This document shows positions 35,268-43,219 of a stretch of DNA of 64,000 bases, one piece after another (positions within the stretch are counted from its first letter, which is position 1; each line of letters starts with the position of its first letter). The translations under genes were made by a program, and so were the position numbers. Source of the stretch: Microbacterium aurum (lineage in GTDB: Bacteria; Actinomycetota; Actinomycetes; Actinomycetales; Microbacteriaceae); NCBI RefSeq assembly GCF_016907815.1, contig NZ_JAFBCQ010000001.1, positions 2,108,001 to 2,172,000 of the forward strand. Direction: 5' to 3'. The notes beneath the pieces are model-generated. The model was given only the letters and a program-made list of their open reading frames with translations. It searched no databases and had not been told where the DNA came from.

Positions 35268-35296
35268 TTGACAAATTCGAACAAATATGCGATAAT
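35268..35296 (+). promoter_or_regulatory. Strong sigma-A promoter (TTGACA-17-GATAAT)
   Basis: TTGACA at 35268-35273, a 17-bp AT-rich spacer and GATAAT at 35291-35296 make an almost consensus promoter, unusual for a GC-rich genome. Transcription would start near 35303, leaving a leader of about 200 nt before the beta-helix gene. Confidence 0.8.
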
Positions 35297-35302
35297 GCAG
35301 GC

Positions 35303-35504
35303 TAGTTGAGGGTTGTTTCTGATTGGCGACACCTTCAACAGAACGCTCACCACTTGCCTGGCTCGAAGCGTTCGGGATAGCTCTCCACCCGTCTTCCGGG
35401 TGCGGGAGCGGCGGTACCACCGCGGCGCGACTATGCGCGGCGCGTGATGCTGTCGCTCCTGCAACCGCAGGAACTGGGGAACCCGAATCCACTGGGGGAG
35501 AACA
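35303..35504 (+). promoter_or_regulatory. Long GC-rich leader, possible RNA regulatory element
   Basis: About 200 nt between the promoter and the ATG at 35505. It contains several local inverted repeats (for example CACCCGTCTTCCGGGTG near 35388) and near its end GCAGGAACTGGGGAACCC, which resembles the 3' conserved block of actinobacterial c-di-AMP (ydaO-type) riboswitches. A 61-codon frame also spans it from a TTG at 35323 to a stop overlapping the ATG, so a coding reading cannot be excluded. Confidence 0.3.
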
Positions 35505-35927
35505 ATGAGCATTGAGACGAGCCCGCGCTCTGGGCCATGGACGATCTATCGGGACGAAGACATTGTCGACGTCCGAACCGAGCAGTACCGCATCCATCAG
35601 AACGGAGGCGGCCTGGTGGCCCTCACGGCGCACGTGGCAGCGTCCGTCTACGTAGCCCCGAGAGCAATCATCAAAGATCACGCAATTGTGGTCGGATCAG
35701 TTCGCCTATTCGACCGAGCAGTGATCGAAGGTAGTGCTGTCGTAGGTGATGCTTGCACCCTCCGGGGGGACTCAAGCGTTGGGGGCGACGCAATACTTCG
35801 TGGAAGTGTGCAACTCAACCACGAGGCGCGCGTGGACGGAAACGCGAGACTCAGTGGAGGGCTGCAATTGCAGTACTTCGCGCGAGTAAGTCAAGGCACT
35901 CTAGCTGGCGGTATGACCATCCAGTGA
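35505..35927 (+). CDS. Left-handed beta-helix (hexapeptide-repeat) protein
   Basis: 140 aa. After ~40 residues the protein becomes a run of hexapeptide-like rungs (AHVAASVYVAPRAIIKDHAI, VRLFDRAVIEGSAVVGD, ILRGSVQLNHEARVDGNARL), the pattern of parallel beta-helix proteins. No acyltransferase active-site His loop is evident, so it may be structural or a sensor. GGGGGAGAA precedes the ATG. It is a single gene under a very strong promoter and a bidirectional terminator follows, so it forms its own transcription unit. Confidence 0.72.
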   Translation: MSIETSPRSGPWTIYRDEDIVDVRTEQYRIHQNGGGLVALTAHVAASVYVAPRAIIKDHAIVVGSVRLFDRAVIEGSAVVGDACTLRGDSSVGGDAILRGSVQLNHEARVDGNARLSGGLQLQYFARVSQGTLAGGMTIQ

Positions 35928-35965
35928 GAGTGCACCCACCTCGAGCCCGCCTCGAGCGACAAACA

Positions 35966-36008
35966 AGAAGAGCCCGCACGGGCGATTCGTCGCTCGGCGG
36001 GCTCTTCT
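35966..36008. terminator. Bidirectional terminator between convergent genes
   Basis: 12-bp arms AGAAGAGCCCGC and GCGGGCTCTTCT around a 19-nt loop. It lies between the beta-helix gene (plus) and the fibre gene (minus). A weak T-rich start in the arm serves either direction. Confidence 0.7.
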
Positions 36009-36045
36009 CACGCGCTGCCCTTGGCGAGAATGGCGAACCCACCTG

Positions 36046-37914
36046 CTAGTTGGCTCGTAGGCTCGCGTCGTCCACGTTGAAGTTGAAGAGCGAGTTCACG
36101 CCGAGGACTTCCAAGATCGCGCCGCCAGCGTCGCCGCTGACGTTGCTGGTGTAGGTCAGTTCTTGCCATGCGCCGGTCATCTGGATTGTCGTGCCGCTGA
36201 AAGTCCGGATGTATCCTCCAGCTGCGTTCGTTTCATGGTGGTTGATCTTTGCGTAGGTGCCAGCCGGGGCCTTGACCCAGGCGCTGGAGCTGAGGACTGA
36301 AGGGTGATTCGCGAAGAGGATAGGGACGGTCTTGAGACCTTGGTACGGCGCCGTCGCGCCAGCAACATGGGCTGAGGCCGTACCGCTCCGGAAGGTCGAG
36401 GTGTCGCGTGTCAGCGTCGCGGCGTAGGAGTTCGTCCAGCCGCTGAGGCTACCTTCGAATCCGGGGTTGGTCAGAAGTTGAGTCGACGCGGCCGGGTACG
36501 GAAGCGGAGTGAAGTCGGGGAGTAGACCGAGGTCGAGCAGACTGCGTCCGACGTAGTTTGCCATCAAGAGCTTTCCGACCGCGTTGAGATGCGTGGAGTC
36601 GGCTCGAAGCGAGGTGGGAACTATGTCGTTCGCCATGTCTGCCTGATCTTGAGTGGTCGGCTCGATGCCAGCCTCGGCTAGTCCATTGCTCACGAGCCAG
36701 CCGCGGATGTCCCTGAATCGGGCGCCGTAGGCTGCGGCCAGCCGATCGCGAAGAGCGATCTTGTCTGCGTAGCCGGTCGTACCGACGCCTACGCCAGCGC
36801 CGTTGAACGGTGATAGAACGAGGTATGCATCGTCCTGTGAGCGTCGGTATCGCACGATGGCTCCGATATCACTCATCGTGACATCGCGCCGGTCACCGCG
36901 GTTGGTGCCGATGCAGAGGACGTGGATATCTCCTCTCCGCGCCGCACCAAAGTCAGGAAGCCACGGTTGGGCAACGCAAGGCGTTGTATCGCCGCTCGAT
37001 TTTCGTGTGAAGTAGTACTTGTCGCCCGGGTCGTGAATCCACTGTTGACCCGACTTCGTAAGTGAGAAAGTTCCGACGACCCCGGCGAGGCTTCCCGTGA
37101 ACGTTGCATGATTTCCTTGCGGTCCGGATACGCCGGAACCCTGCAGCAACGGCCATTCGCTCGGCGAGATGATTGTTACCTCGACAGAACCCTGCGCAGG
37201 TATGAAGCCCCCCACGGCTGAAAGGCGATACGGGCGCACGCCGACCCTGGCCGCGATGCCAGTTGAGGTCTCGCCGCCCACCGCGCCGTTGTAGATCGTT
37301 GCGGTAGTCGTCTGCTTCAGCTGATCGCCAAAGCCTGAGCCCGGGGCAGACATCGAGTCGCCCCAGATGACGATGTCTGGACCTGATCGTCCGTACCTCG
37401 CATCCAGGTCCTCGCTCGAGAGTCGTAGTGGAAGTTGGTTCTCCGGGAGCCGTGCGTCGCTGTTGAGAGTGGCCAGTCCATCTGGTTGCCCCGCGCCGTG
37501 GAGCTTGGGAACGGTGACCGCGCCATCGGCAAGCTTCGCCGTCGTGATCGACCCATCTGCTACGCCGGCATTGAGCTTCTCCTGAGCGGCGGAGTCGAGT
37601 TTGCTCTCCGAAACGCTGCCGTCTGCGAGCACGGCCGAGGCGTTCAGCTTGGTCTTCAGGTCGGTCGCGAGGTGATCTTCGTCAATCGCGCCGTTCGAGA
37701 TCTGTGAGCGGCCGACAGCTCCGTTTGCGATCTTCGCGTTCGAGATCGAGCCACTTGCGATGGCTGCGGCAGTCACTGAGTTCGATTTGAGCTGCGGCGC
37801 CCCGACGGTGTCCGCCTTCAGCGTTCCGTCTTCGTTGTGGGACTGAGCGAGGAAGTCGTTCAGGACATCACCCCAGGTGCCATCGTCACCACCGACGTTC
37901 GGAAGTCGGGCCAT
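36046..37914 (-). CDS. Fibre-like protein with SGNH-hydrolase and carbohydrate-binding domains
   Basis: 622 aa. The N-terminus (MARLPNVGGDDGTWGDVLNDFL) is the tail-fibre-type opening seen in actinobacterial phage and surface proteins, followed by repeats of the form S/N-x-KIANGAV and DGSITTAKLADGAV (about 45-140). An SGNH/GDSL domain begins at VIWGDSMSAPG (~182), with a late D-S-T-H-L near 440 giving the catalytic Asp/His. A C-terminal lectin-like module starts at LTNPGFEGSLSGW (~483). It likely binds and de-acylates a surface glycan. The next minus-strand gene, a prepilin, ends exactly at this start. Confidence 0.75.
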   Translation of the reverse strand: MARLPNVGGDDGTWGDVLNDFLAQSHNEDGTLKADTVGAPQLKSNSVTAAAIASGSISNAKIANGAVGRSQISNGAIDEDHLATDLKTKLNASAVLADGSVSESKLDSAAQEKLNAGVADGSITTAKLADGAVTVPKLHGAGQPDGLATLNSDARLPENQLPLRLSSEDLDARYGRSGPDIVIWGDSMSAPGSGFGDQLKQTTTATIYNGAVGGETSTGIAARVGVRPYRLSAVGGFIPAQGSVEVTIISPSEWPLLQGSGVSGPQGNHATFTGSLAGVVGTFSLTKSGQQWIHDPGDKYYFTRKSSGDTTPCVAQPWLPDFGAARRGDIHVLCIGTNRGDRRDVTMSDIGAIVRYRRSQDDAYLVLSPFNGAGVGVGTTGYADKIALRDRLAAAYGARFRDIRGWLVSNGLAEAGIEPTTQDQADMANDIVPTSLRADSTHLNAVGKLLMANYVGRSLLDLGLLPDFTPLPYPAASTQLLTNPGFEGSLSGWTNSYAATLTRDTSTFRSGTASAHVAGATAPYQGLKTVPILFANHPSVLSSSAWVKAPAGTYAKINHHETNAAGGYIRTFSGTTIQMTGAWQELTYTSNVSGDAGGAILEVLGVNSLFNFNVDDASLRAN

Positions 37915-38957
37915 CAGAGTGCTGGCCCCGTTGAGGTCGAACTATTTGTTGATCCGTTCCACACCCAACCCGCTGAGTCACCGTCGGCGTACACAACGGT
38001 CCCCGACTGGTCGGCGACAACCATGAATCCGCCGACACGCAGAGTAGACGTTGCAGAAGGAAGCGCCGAACTCCCAGCGAGGGACAAGAAGGGTATGAAC
38101 GACGAGGTACAAGCGCCCGTCGCCGTCCAGTTCGCGCGTGCTTCATACGTCCCATCTCCACGGCTAACAACGGTTCCTACCACTCCCGTTCCTGGGCCGT
38201 TAAGGTAGAAGCTCGGAATCGCCCCGCTCCACGAGGGTGCATAGCGGACATAAAGCGAGTACTGCTGGCCGATCACGCACGGAATGGTTGCAACCTCGCT
38301 GACGTAGAGACTCGAACTCGACGTCGGTGCGGTGGACCAAGTCAACTGATACGCGATGCCTCCTGGAAAACGAGCGTCGCTCACAACCGACCTACTGCCC
38401 GAGCCGGATGTTCCCATGCCATGCGCCCAGCTCTCGGAAGCGATCGGCATACGCGCCAGGTTGGTGATGGTACCGCCACCATTCACTCCGTGCCCAGCAC
38501 AAGCGCCTGGGGTTGGCGTCGTGGCAGTGCTCGACACCCAATAGCTCACGTTCTGCGTCGTCGCAGTCAGGCAGAACGTCTTCGGGCTCGTGCTGTTGTC
38601 GACGCGGTACTGGTATGTGGCAGAGCCATCGGAAATTCCGGCATCGGACAGAGAGGCAGGGTAGTTCTCGGCGTTCGAGATGGCGTAGGTCATCACCCTC
38701 TTTGCCGCCTGTTCAGCAGCGGTGGCAGCAGCCGTCGCCTTGGCCCGGTTCGTGATGCCGTTGTACGCGACGATTGTGATTGCTGCGAGGATCGCGATCA
38801 CCACGACGACGATCAGTAGCTCGACGATGGTGAAGCCGCGGCGTCGGTCTCGAACGTCCTCACCCAGAACAACTGATGAGTGAGCACGCCCGAAATCTGC
38901 GCCGCGGAGTGGCTGAGACCCAAGATTCGGAGTGGTGCGTGATGCCGTGCGCGCCAT
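37914..38957 (-). CDS. Type IV prepilin with a C-terminal carbohydrate-binding-like domain
   Basis: 347 aa. The prepilin signature GFTIVELLIVVVVIAIL begins near residue 41, giving cleavage after Gly and methylation at Phe with Glu5, then the usual long helix and an ISNAENYPASL/DSTxxF pseudopilin head. The last ~200 residues form an extra beta-sandwich-like module resembling the C-terminal module of the neighbouring fibre protein. The true start may be internal because the N-terminal leader is long. The stop abuts the fibre ATG. No pilus assembly ATPase is in the window, so it depends on one elsewhere. Confidence 0.78.
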   Translation of the reverse strand: MARTASRTTPNLGSQPLRGADFGRAHSSVVLGEDVRDRRRGFTIVELLIVVVVIAILAAITIVAYNGITNRAKATAAATAAEQAAKRVMTYAISNAENYPASLSDAGISDGSATYQYRVDNSTSPKTFCLTATTQNVSYWVSSTATTPTPGACAGHGVNGGGTITNLARMPIASESWAHGMGTSGSGSRSVVSDARFPGGIAYQLTWSTAPTSSSSLYVSEVATIPCVIGQQYSLYVRYAPSWSGAIPSFYLNGPGTGVVGTVVSRGDGTYEARANWTATGACTSSFIPFLSLAGSSALPSATSTLRVGGFMVVADQSGTVVYADGDSAGWVWNGSTNSSTSTGPAL

Positions 38958-39129
38958 AACTGCGCCTGACTATGAATCACGAGGAGGCAGCGGTCAACGG
39001 CGAGATCGCTGAGTGCATCCGCTCAACGGGGGTACGCGTTGACGAAACTACAACGCAGCCTGTGGATACGTCCGCCGCCTCCACCCGCGGCGACCATCGC
39101 GGAACTCAGTCGCCCGCGGTGGAGTCGCT

Positions 39130-39765
39130 TTAGCCGCGCGAGAGTAGCTCGCGTAGCCGCCTGGCTCCCTTGTCAGACACGCCCTGGGCCATGACGTAGG
39201 CCGCTGCTGCGTCAGGATCGAGCCGGCCGTCTTCGGCGTGCTGGCGCAGGTAACGACGGGCGTGCTGCTTCTCGTGGGACCCGCTCCAGCCGTTGTTGCC
39301 GCCGAACCCGACGGTGAAGTCGAGGTCGCGCTTGACGTCGTCGGGGATCGTGCTGGTTGTTGCCGTGCCATCCAGGAGGTTCAGGGCGCCCGCCCCTGCG
39401 GCCCACTCCGCGAGCGGGAAGCTGACGCTCTCCACCACGACGAGTGAGTAGCCGTGCGCGAGCCCGACGGCGAAGTCGAGAGTCTTCGCGTTCGGGACGT
39501 AGGCGAGCACAGGGCCAGCGCTGAAACGATCCCGAACCTGCGGGGTGGCGTGCCCACCTTCCTGGGCGACCTCTTGCAGGCTCTGAATACCGCGAGCGTT
39601 CTGGAGGGTGTTCGTCACCAACATCGGTGCCGCGTCCTCTTCCTCGCTGCGCTGCCAGATCCACTCTGCGGCAAGGTCGGCTGCGTCTTCCCAAGGTCGC
39701 TCGGGGTCGTCGTCGGGTACCCACGCAGCGGCGCGCAGGAACGTGTCGGGGTGAAGTTCGGGCAC
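39130..39765 (-). CDS. 211-aa hypothetical protein
   Basis: GTG at 39765 with GGAGA upstream. The sequence has a helical N-terminus and a middle part with KTLDFAVGLAHGYSLVVVES and a GFGGNNGWSGSHEKQHARRYL segment. The C-terminus is helical (DKGARRLRELLSRG). No family recognised. It is divergent from the next gene with a short shared promoter region. Confidence 0.6.
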   Translation of the reverse strand: MPELHPDTFLRAAAWVPDDDPERPWEDAADLAAEWIWQRSEEEDAAPMLVTNTLQNARGIQSLQEVAQEGGHATPQVRDRFSAGPVLAYVPNAKTLDFAVGLAHGYSLVVVESVSFPLAEWAAGAGALNLLDGTATTSTIPDDVKRDLDFTVGFGGNNGWSGSHEKQHARRYLRQHAEDGRLDPDAAAAYVMAQGVSDKGARRLRELLSRG

Positions 39766-39874
39766 GTGGTTCTCCGATCGACGGCGAGGACAGACTGATC
39801 CCATGTTCCTCCCCGGCTCCGACATCGCGGCTACGTTCGCTCTCAGTGTCGGAGTGCGCTGGCACGATGAGGGC

Positions 39875-40618
39875 GTGACCGAACTCGCGTATATGACGTT
39901 GTCAGACTGGGGCCAGCACGGCACCGCCATGGTGCCGCAGAGCGCCCGCATCCGAGAGTGGCTCGGTGCCGCACCATTCTTGTTCGCCACGGCGAGCAAG
40001 AAGCAGTACGACGGCCACGCCAGCCTCGATCGCACGATCGTGGAACACATCGCTCCGACAGCGTCCGATCGGACGGTGGTCGAGATCCAGAGCCTCCACG
40101 ACCTGATCCGCGACGACTCGCTCCTCTCTCACGCCATCACGGTGCTGCGGCCGTCCGAGGAATCGGACTGCGATCTTCTCGCCGAGCTTGTCGTGAGCGG
40201 TCGGCTTCAGAAGGTGTTCGTGGTCGTGCACCACGACAGCTACCCCATCCGGGTCTGGCTCGATGCGATGGGCGCGACCAACCTTCACACTGGGACATCG
40301 GTTGCGCCGATCGCGCCGGTGCTCCGCGAGGCTGCCGAGTCCATCAAAGACGAGGACTACAACGGGCTGTCCTCGGGCCGCGGCAAAGACGCCATAGTCC
40401 AGTTGGTGCGGGCATTCGAACCGCACGGCTACCCGGTCGATTCGGAGCTCTGGACGCGGGCGTACTTCGCCGTCGGCGGATCATTTGGCCACGCCGCGGT
40501 TATTGCGAAGCTCGTGACCGAGATGCAGCGCGGGGTTCGCCACCGCGTCAAGCCGCGCTACCGCGAAGAGATCTACGACATCCTGCTTGCTCGGAGCGAA
40601 GCAGACGACGCTGCCTGA
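39875..40618 (+). CDS. 247-aa hypothetical protein
   Basis: GTG at 39875 is chosen, with GATGAGG upstream; an ATG at 39803 would extend it by 24 residues. A central segment with ESDCDLLAELVVSGRLQKVFVVVHHD followed by a helical C-terminus. No family recognised. It precedes the HIRAN-domain gene by 24 bp in the same direction, so they are probably co-transcribed. Confidence 0.58.
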   Translation: MTELAYMTLSDWGQHGTAMVPQSARIREWLGAAPFLFATASKKQYDGHASLDRTIVEHIAPTASDRTVVEIQSLHDLIRDDSLLSHAITVLRPSEESDCDLLAELVVSGRLQKVFVVVHHDSYPIRVWLDAMGATNLHTGTSVAPIAPVLREAAESIKDEDYNGLSSGRGKDAIVQLVRAFEPHGYPVDSELWTRAYFAVGGSFGHAAVIAKLVTEMQRGVRHRVKPRYREEIYDILLARSEADDAA

Positions 40619-40642
40619 GGCCGGTCTGGGAGGATTCAGCCC

Positions 40643-41530
40643 ATGGGGTTCCTGAGCAGACTGTTTGGCAAGTCGGAAGCGACCACGACGGGCGTCGTCA
40701 GGGTGGAACAACCCACGCGGCGTGAACTCGCCCGACCGAAGGTGCGCGTCGAGATGACCTATTCACTCGGCGGCGAGCAAGATCTGGTGAAACTCACCGG
40801 CACAACGACCTTTGCCAAGGACGCCATCACCCGTCTCGCCGAGCGCCGCGGAGCCGGAGCGGGTGGCTATATCGAGACGTCCGGCACCTTGCAGCGCGAG
40901 CCCGACAATCAAGCGGATCCAAACGCGGTTGCCGTGCACGTCGAGGGGGAGAAGATCGGCTACCTCCCCGGCTACCTCGCGAAGCTCGTCGACCTCTCGA
41001 CGAGCGGCGCACGCACCGTGCAGGTGCAGATCTTCACCGAGGTGCTGCCGAAGGGTCTGCGCTCTGAGGCGTGGGCCTGGCTTGCAAGCGGACCCGCGCA
41101 GTGGCAGTGGTCCGAAACGAACCGGCCACCACTGTCCTCGGGCGCAAAGGTTGCCGCGCACCAGCAGGGCATCGACCAGATGGTTACAGACGCGCTGGAC
41201 GGCGGCGGTGCGCGTGCGGAGTCGTTCGCGCAGGGCATGGTGAACGGCGTCCACTACCTCCAGCTCGTCGAGCCGATCAAGCAGCTCAAGCGCAACGGGC
41301 ACCTGGAGGACGCCCTGGTGCTCTGCTACGCCGCAATCGACGGTGCCGAAGCCAATCGTGAGGGGCGCGAACCGGCGCCCTGGTACACCGAGCAGGCGGC
41401 CATCATCCACCGCAAGCTCGGGCAGCGTGACAAGGAGATTGCCGCGCTTGAGCGTTGGCTCGCCGCCTGTCCGCCAGAGCGCCGCGACGGGAGCCGGATC
41501 AAGGAACGTCTCAGCAAGCTCAACGCGTGA
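40643..41530 (+). CDS. HIRAN-like domain protein with helical repeats
   Basis: 295 aa. The middle segment (GTLQREPDNQADPNAVAVHV, then EGEKIGYLPGYLA at about 83-113) matches the HIRAN signature REPxNxxDxNAVxV ... GYLP, a domain that binds DNA ends or damaged DNA. The C-terminal ~100 residues are TPR-like helices (EDALVLCYAAIDGAE ... RDKEIAALERWL). HIRAN proteins are common in mobile elements. Confidence 0.7.
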   Translation: MGFLSRLFGKSEATTTGVVRVEQPTRRELARPKVRVEMTYSLGGEQDLVKLTGTTTFAKDAITRLAERRGAGAGGYIETSGTLQREPDNQADPNAVAVHVEGEKIGYLPGYLAKLVDLSTSGARTVQVQIFTEVLPKGLRSEAWAWLASGPAQWQWSETNRPPLSSGAKVAAHQQGIDQMVTDALDGGGARAESFAQGMVNGVHYLQLVEPIKQLKRNGHLEDALVLCYAAIDGAEANREGREPAPWYTEQAAIIHRKLGQRDKEIAALERWLAACPPERRDGSRIKERLSKLNA

Positions 41531-41533
41531 TGC

Positions 41534-42109
41534 TCACGACGACGTCTGGTGGGCTGATCCGCCTTGCTGCTTCTCCGCGCGACATAGCTCCCATCGGTTC
41601 GCACGCCCACGCTTGATCACCGCGTCAGGGTGCTTCGCCAGCAGCGCTTTGAGTCGCTCGATGACCTCGCCGATCCCGAGATTGCCCGGGACCGTTGCCA
41701 GCGGCTCGGGCTTTGGCGGCAGCGGGCCTGCGGGTCTCGTCTCCTCGAGAATCCGCCGGACGTCCTCCCGCGCCTGCTTCATCCGCGCGGCGCGAAGCGG
41801 CCAATGGGGACATCCGCGCGCATCGCTCCCGCTCGCCAGGTGCTGAGTCATCGGGGTGTCGCAGTCCGCACACATGTCTTCGGGGGTCAGCCGCGGGACC
41901 GCGAGCAGCGCCGTCAGCTCGCGCTCCATTCCCGCGACTCTCGCGCGAAGCGAGCTCTTCTTCGTGCGGTCCTTTTCGGTCGAGAGGCTTTCTCGCTGTG
42001 CCGCGATGGACGTCTGCAGCTCGTCGACGCGGAATCGTCGGTGGCAGTCGTAGCCGACGAGCGTCAGCGGTCGTCGATCTCGGGGCAGTCGGCCATGTAC
42101 GTCGACCAC
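41534..42109 (-). CDS. Coiled-coil and Cys/His protein, probably 5'-truncated
   Basis: 191 aa from the first in-frame GTG at 42109. It has a coiled coil (DELQTSIAAQRESLS ... ARVAGMERELTALL) followed by a zinc-like cluster MCADC ... GCPHW. In the same frame, coding-like sequence continues upstream (DRDHNEAEISKLAKTVGDPE) to about 42180, where the IS256 remnant begins, with no start codon. The real N-terminus was therefore probably lost to that insertion. No family recognised. Confidence 0.55.
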   Translation of the reverse strand: MVDVHGRLPRDRRPLTLVGYDCHRRFRVDELQTSIAAQRESLSTEKDRTKKSSLRARVAGMERELTALLAVPRLTPEDMCADCDTPMTQHLASGSDARGCPHWPLRAARMKQAREDVRRILEETRPAGPLPPKPEPLATVPGNLGIGEVIERLKALLAKHPDAVIKRGRANRWELCRAEKQQGGSAHQTSS

Positions 42110-42160
42110 CGCCTCCGGATCACCGACAGTCTTCGCCAGCTTCGAAATCTCCGCTTCATT

Positions 42161-42355
42161 ATGATCACGGTCAGCTTCGAGCCCAGCAATGCGATCATCC
42201 GCCTCGTCGGCGCCGTCCTGGCCGAACAGACCGACGAATGGGCCGAAGGACGCCGCTACCTCGGACTCGACATCCTCGCCAAGTCCCGCCTCACCCTCGT
42301 CGTCGACAACAGGACCGAGGAGGTGAACGACACCGTCCTGGAACTCAGCGCCTAA
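42161..42355 (+). pseudogene. IS256-family transposase, C-terminal fragment
   Basis: The final ~60 codons read NAIIRLVGAVLAEQTDEW and GRRYLGLDILAKSRL, the conserved C-terminus of actinobacterial IS256-family transposases, ending in TAA at 42355. All catalytic DDE residues are missing. Confidence 0.68.
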
Positions 42356-42408
42356 CCCACCAACGCGAAGGACACCGCGCTATACCACTACCAGGGACTT
42401 GACCCGGG
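42180..42408 (+). mobile_element. IS256-family element, right-end remnant
   Basis: Transposase 3' end plus the downstream terminal sequence (ATACCACTACCAGGGACTTG near 42382-42403), which resembles an IS256-family end. The left part is gone. It adjoins the truncated minus-strand gene. Confidence 0.5.
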
Positions 42409-42473
42409 CGTCGCACACCAACGCGCGCGCACATATGCGTGGAGTGTCCGCGCTGAGCAATACCCTGATCGCC

Positions 42474-42509
42474 ATGGAGACACTCTTCTCTCGTGTACCT
42501 GCGTCGTGA
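42474..42509 (+). other. 11-residue mini-ORF overlapping the next gene
   Basis: ATG at 42474 opens METLFSRVPAS with a TGA overlapping the GTG start at 42506 (GTGA). A TACCCT hexamer about 8 nt before the ATG suggests a near-leaderless transcript. Same architecture as at 1090. Confidence 0.33.
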
Positions 42510-43210
42510 CAGCCGCAGATGTCCGCACGCTGAGTAACAGCGAGATCACGCAGCTTCCCGTCGACCGCCTGGCGCTGCTGGTGCTCGACGATGCCCTTCG
42601 GGTCAGTACGTGGAATTGGCGCAACTGGGCGCTCGGCTTCGCCCAGGACCGCCCCCGCGAGGGATTGGCTGACGCGCAGAACGCGATCGCTGAGGCGTGG
42701 GGCTGGCTCATGGCAAAGACCCTCATCTCGACGAAGGGCACGGGCGGCTCGTACGACTTCCATGACTTCCACGTCACGCGCGCCGGTCACGAGGCGCTCG
42801 CTCGCGGCACCGCATACGTGCGCGCCGTGATTCGGCTCGACGTGGAACTGGTCGAACCGCTGGAGCAGAAGGTGCGCCCGCAGTTCTTACTCGGAGACTT
42901 CGAGCTCGCGGCCTTCGCCGCCATGCGCGAGGTTGAGATCGCCGTCCGGGAGCGAAGCGGGCTTGGCGGCGATCTGGTTGGGGTGGCGCTCATGCAGCAA
43001 GCCTTTCGTGACGGTGGCCCGCTCCATGACCCCGAGGTGCATTCGGCTGAGTCCGTCGCCCAGATGAATCTCTTCGCCGGGGCGATGGGACTGTTCAAGA
43101 ACCCGCCGTCTCACCGGCGGGTGGACTACCAAGATCCGGCGGAAGCGAGCGAGGTTATCCTGCTCGCGGACCTGCTGCTGCGGATCCTGCGACGTCTGGC
43201 TGCGGAGTAG
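42506..43210 (+). CDS. TIGR02391 (Ymh-like) protein
   Basis: 234 aa. The C-terminal half has LGDFELAAFAAMREVEIAVRE, LMQQAF and LFAGAMGLFKNPPSHR, the pattern of the Ymh/TIGR02391 family, whose K/R-N-x3-H segment resembles the HEPN RNase motif. The N-terminal part is helical. Members sit in prophages and defence islands. GTG at 42506 is used because of the mini-ORF overlap. Confidence 0.72.
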   Translation: MTAADVRTLSNSEITQLPVDRLALLVLDDALRVSTWNWRNWALGFAQDRPREGLADAQNAIAEAWGWLMAKTLISTKGTGGSYDFHDFHVTRAGHEALARGTAYVRAVIRLDVELVEPLEQKVRPQFLLGDFELAAFAAMREVEIAVRERSGLGGDLVGVALMQQAFRDGGPLHDPEVHSAESVAQMNLFAGAMGLFKNPPSHRRVDYQDPAEASEVILLADLLLRILRRLAAE

Positions 43211-43219
43211 CGGGACGCC

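Noticed and set aside
42185..42250. Extending the coiled-coil gene through the IS256 region on the minus strand
   Set aside because: The open frame there is antisense of a well-conserved transposase C-terminus, so lack of stops is not evidence.
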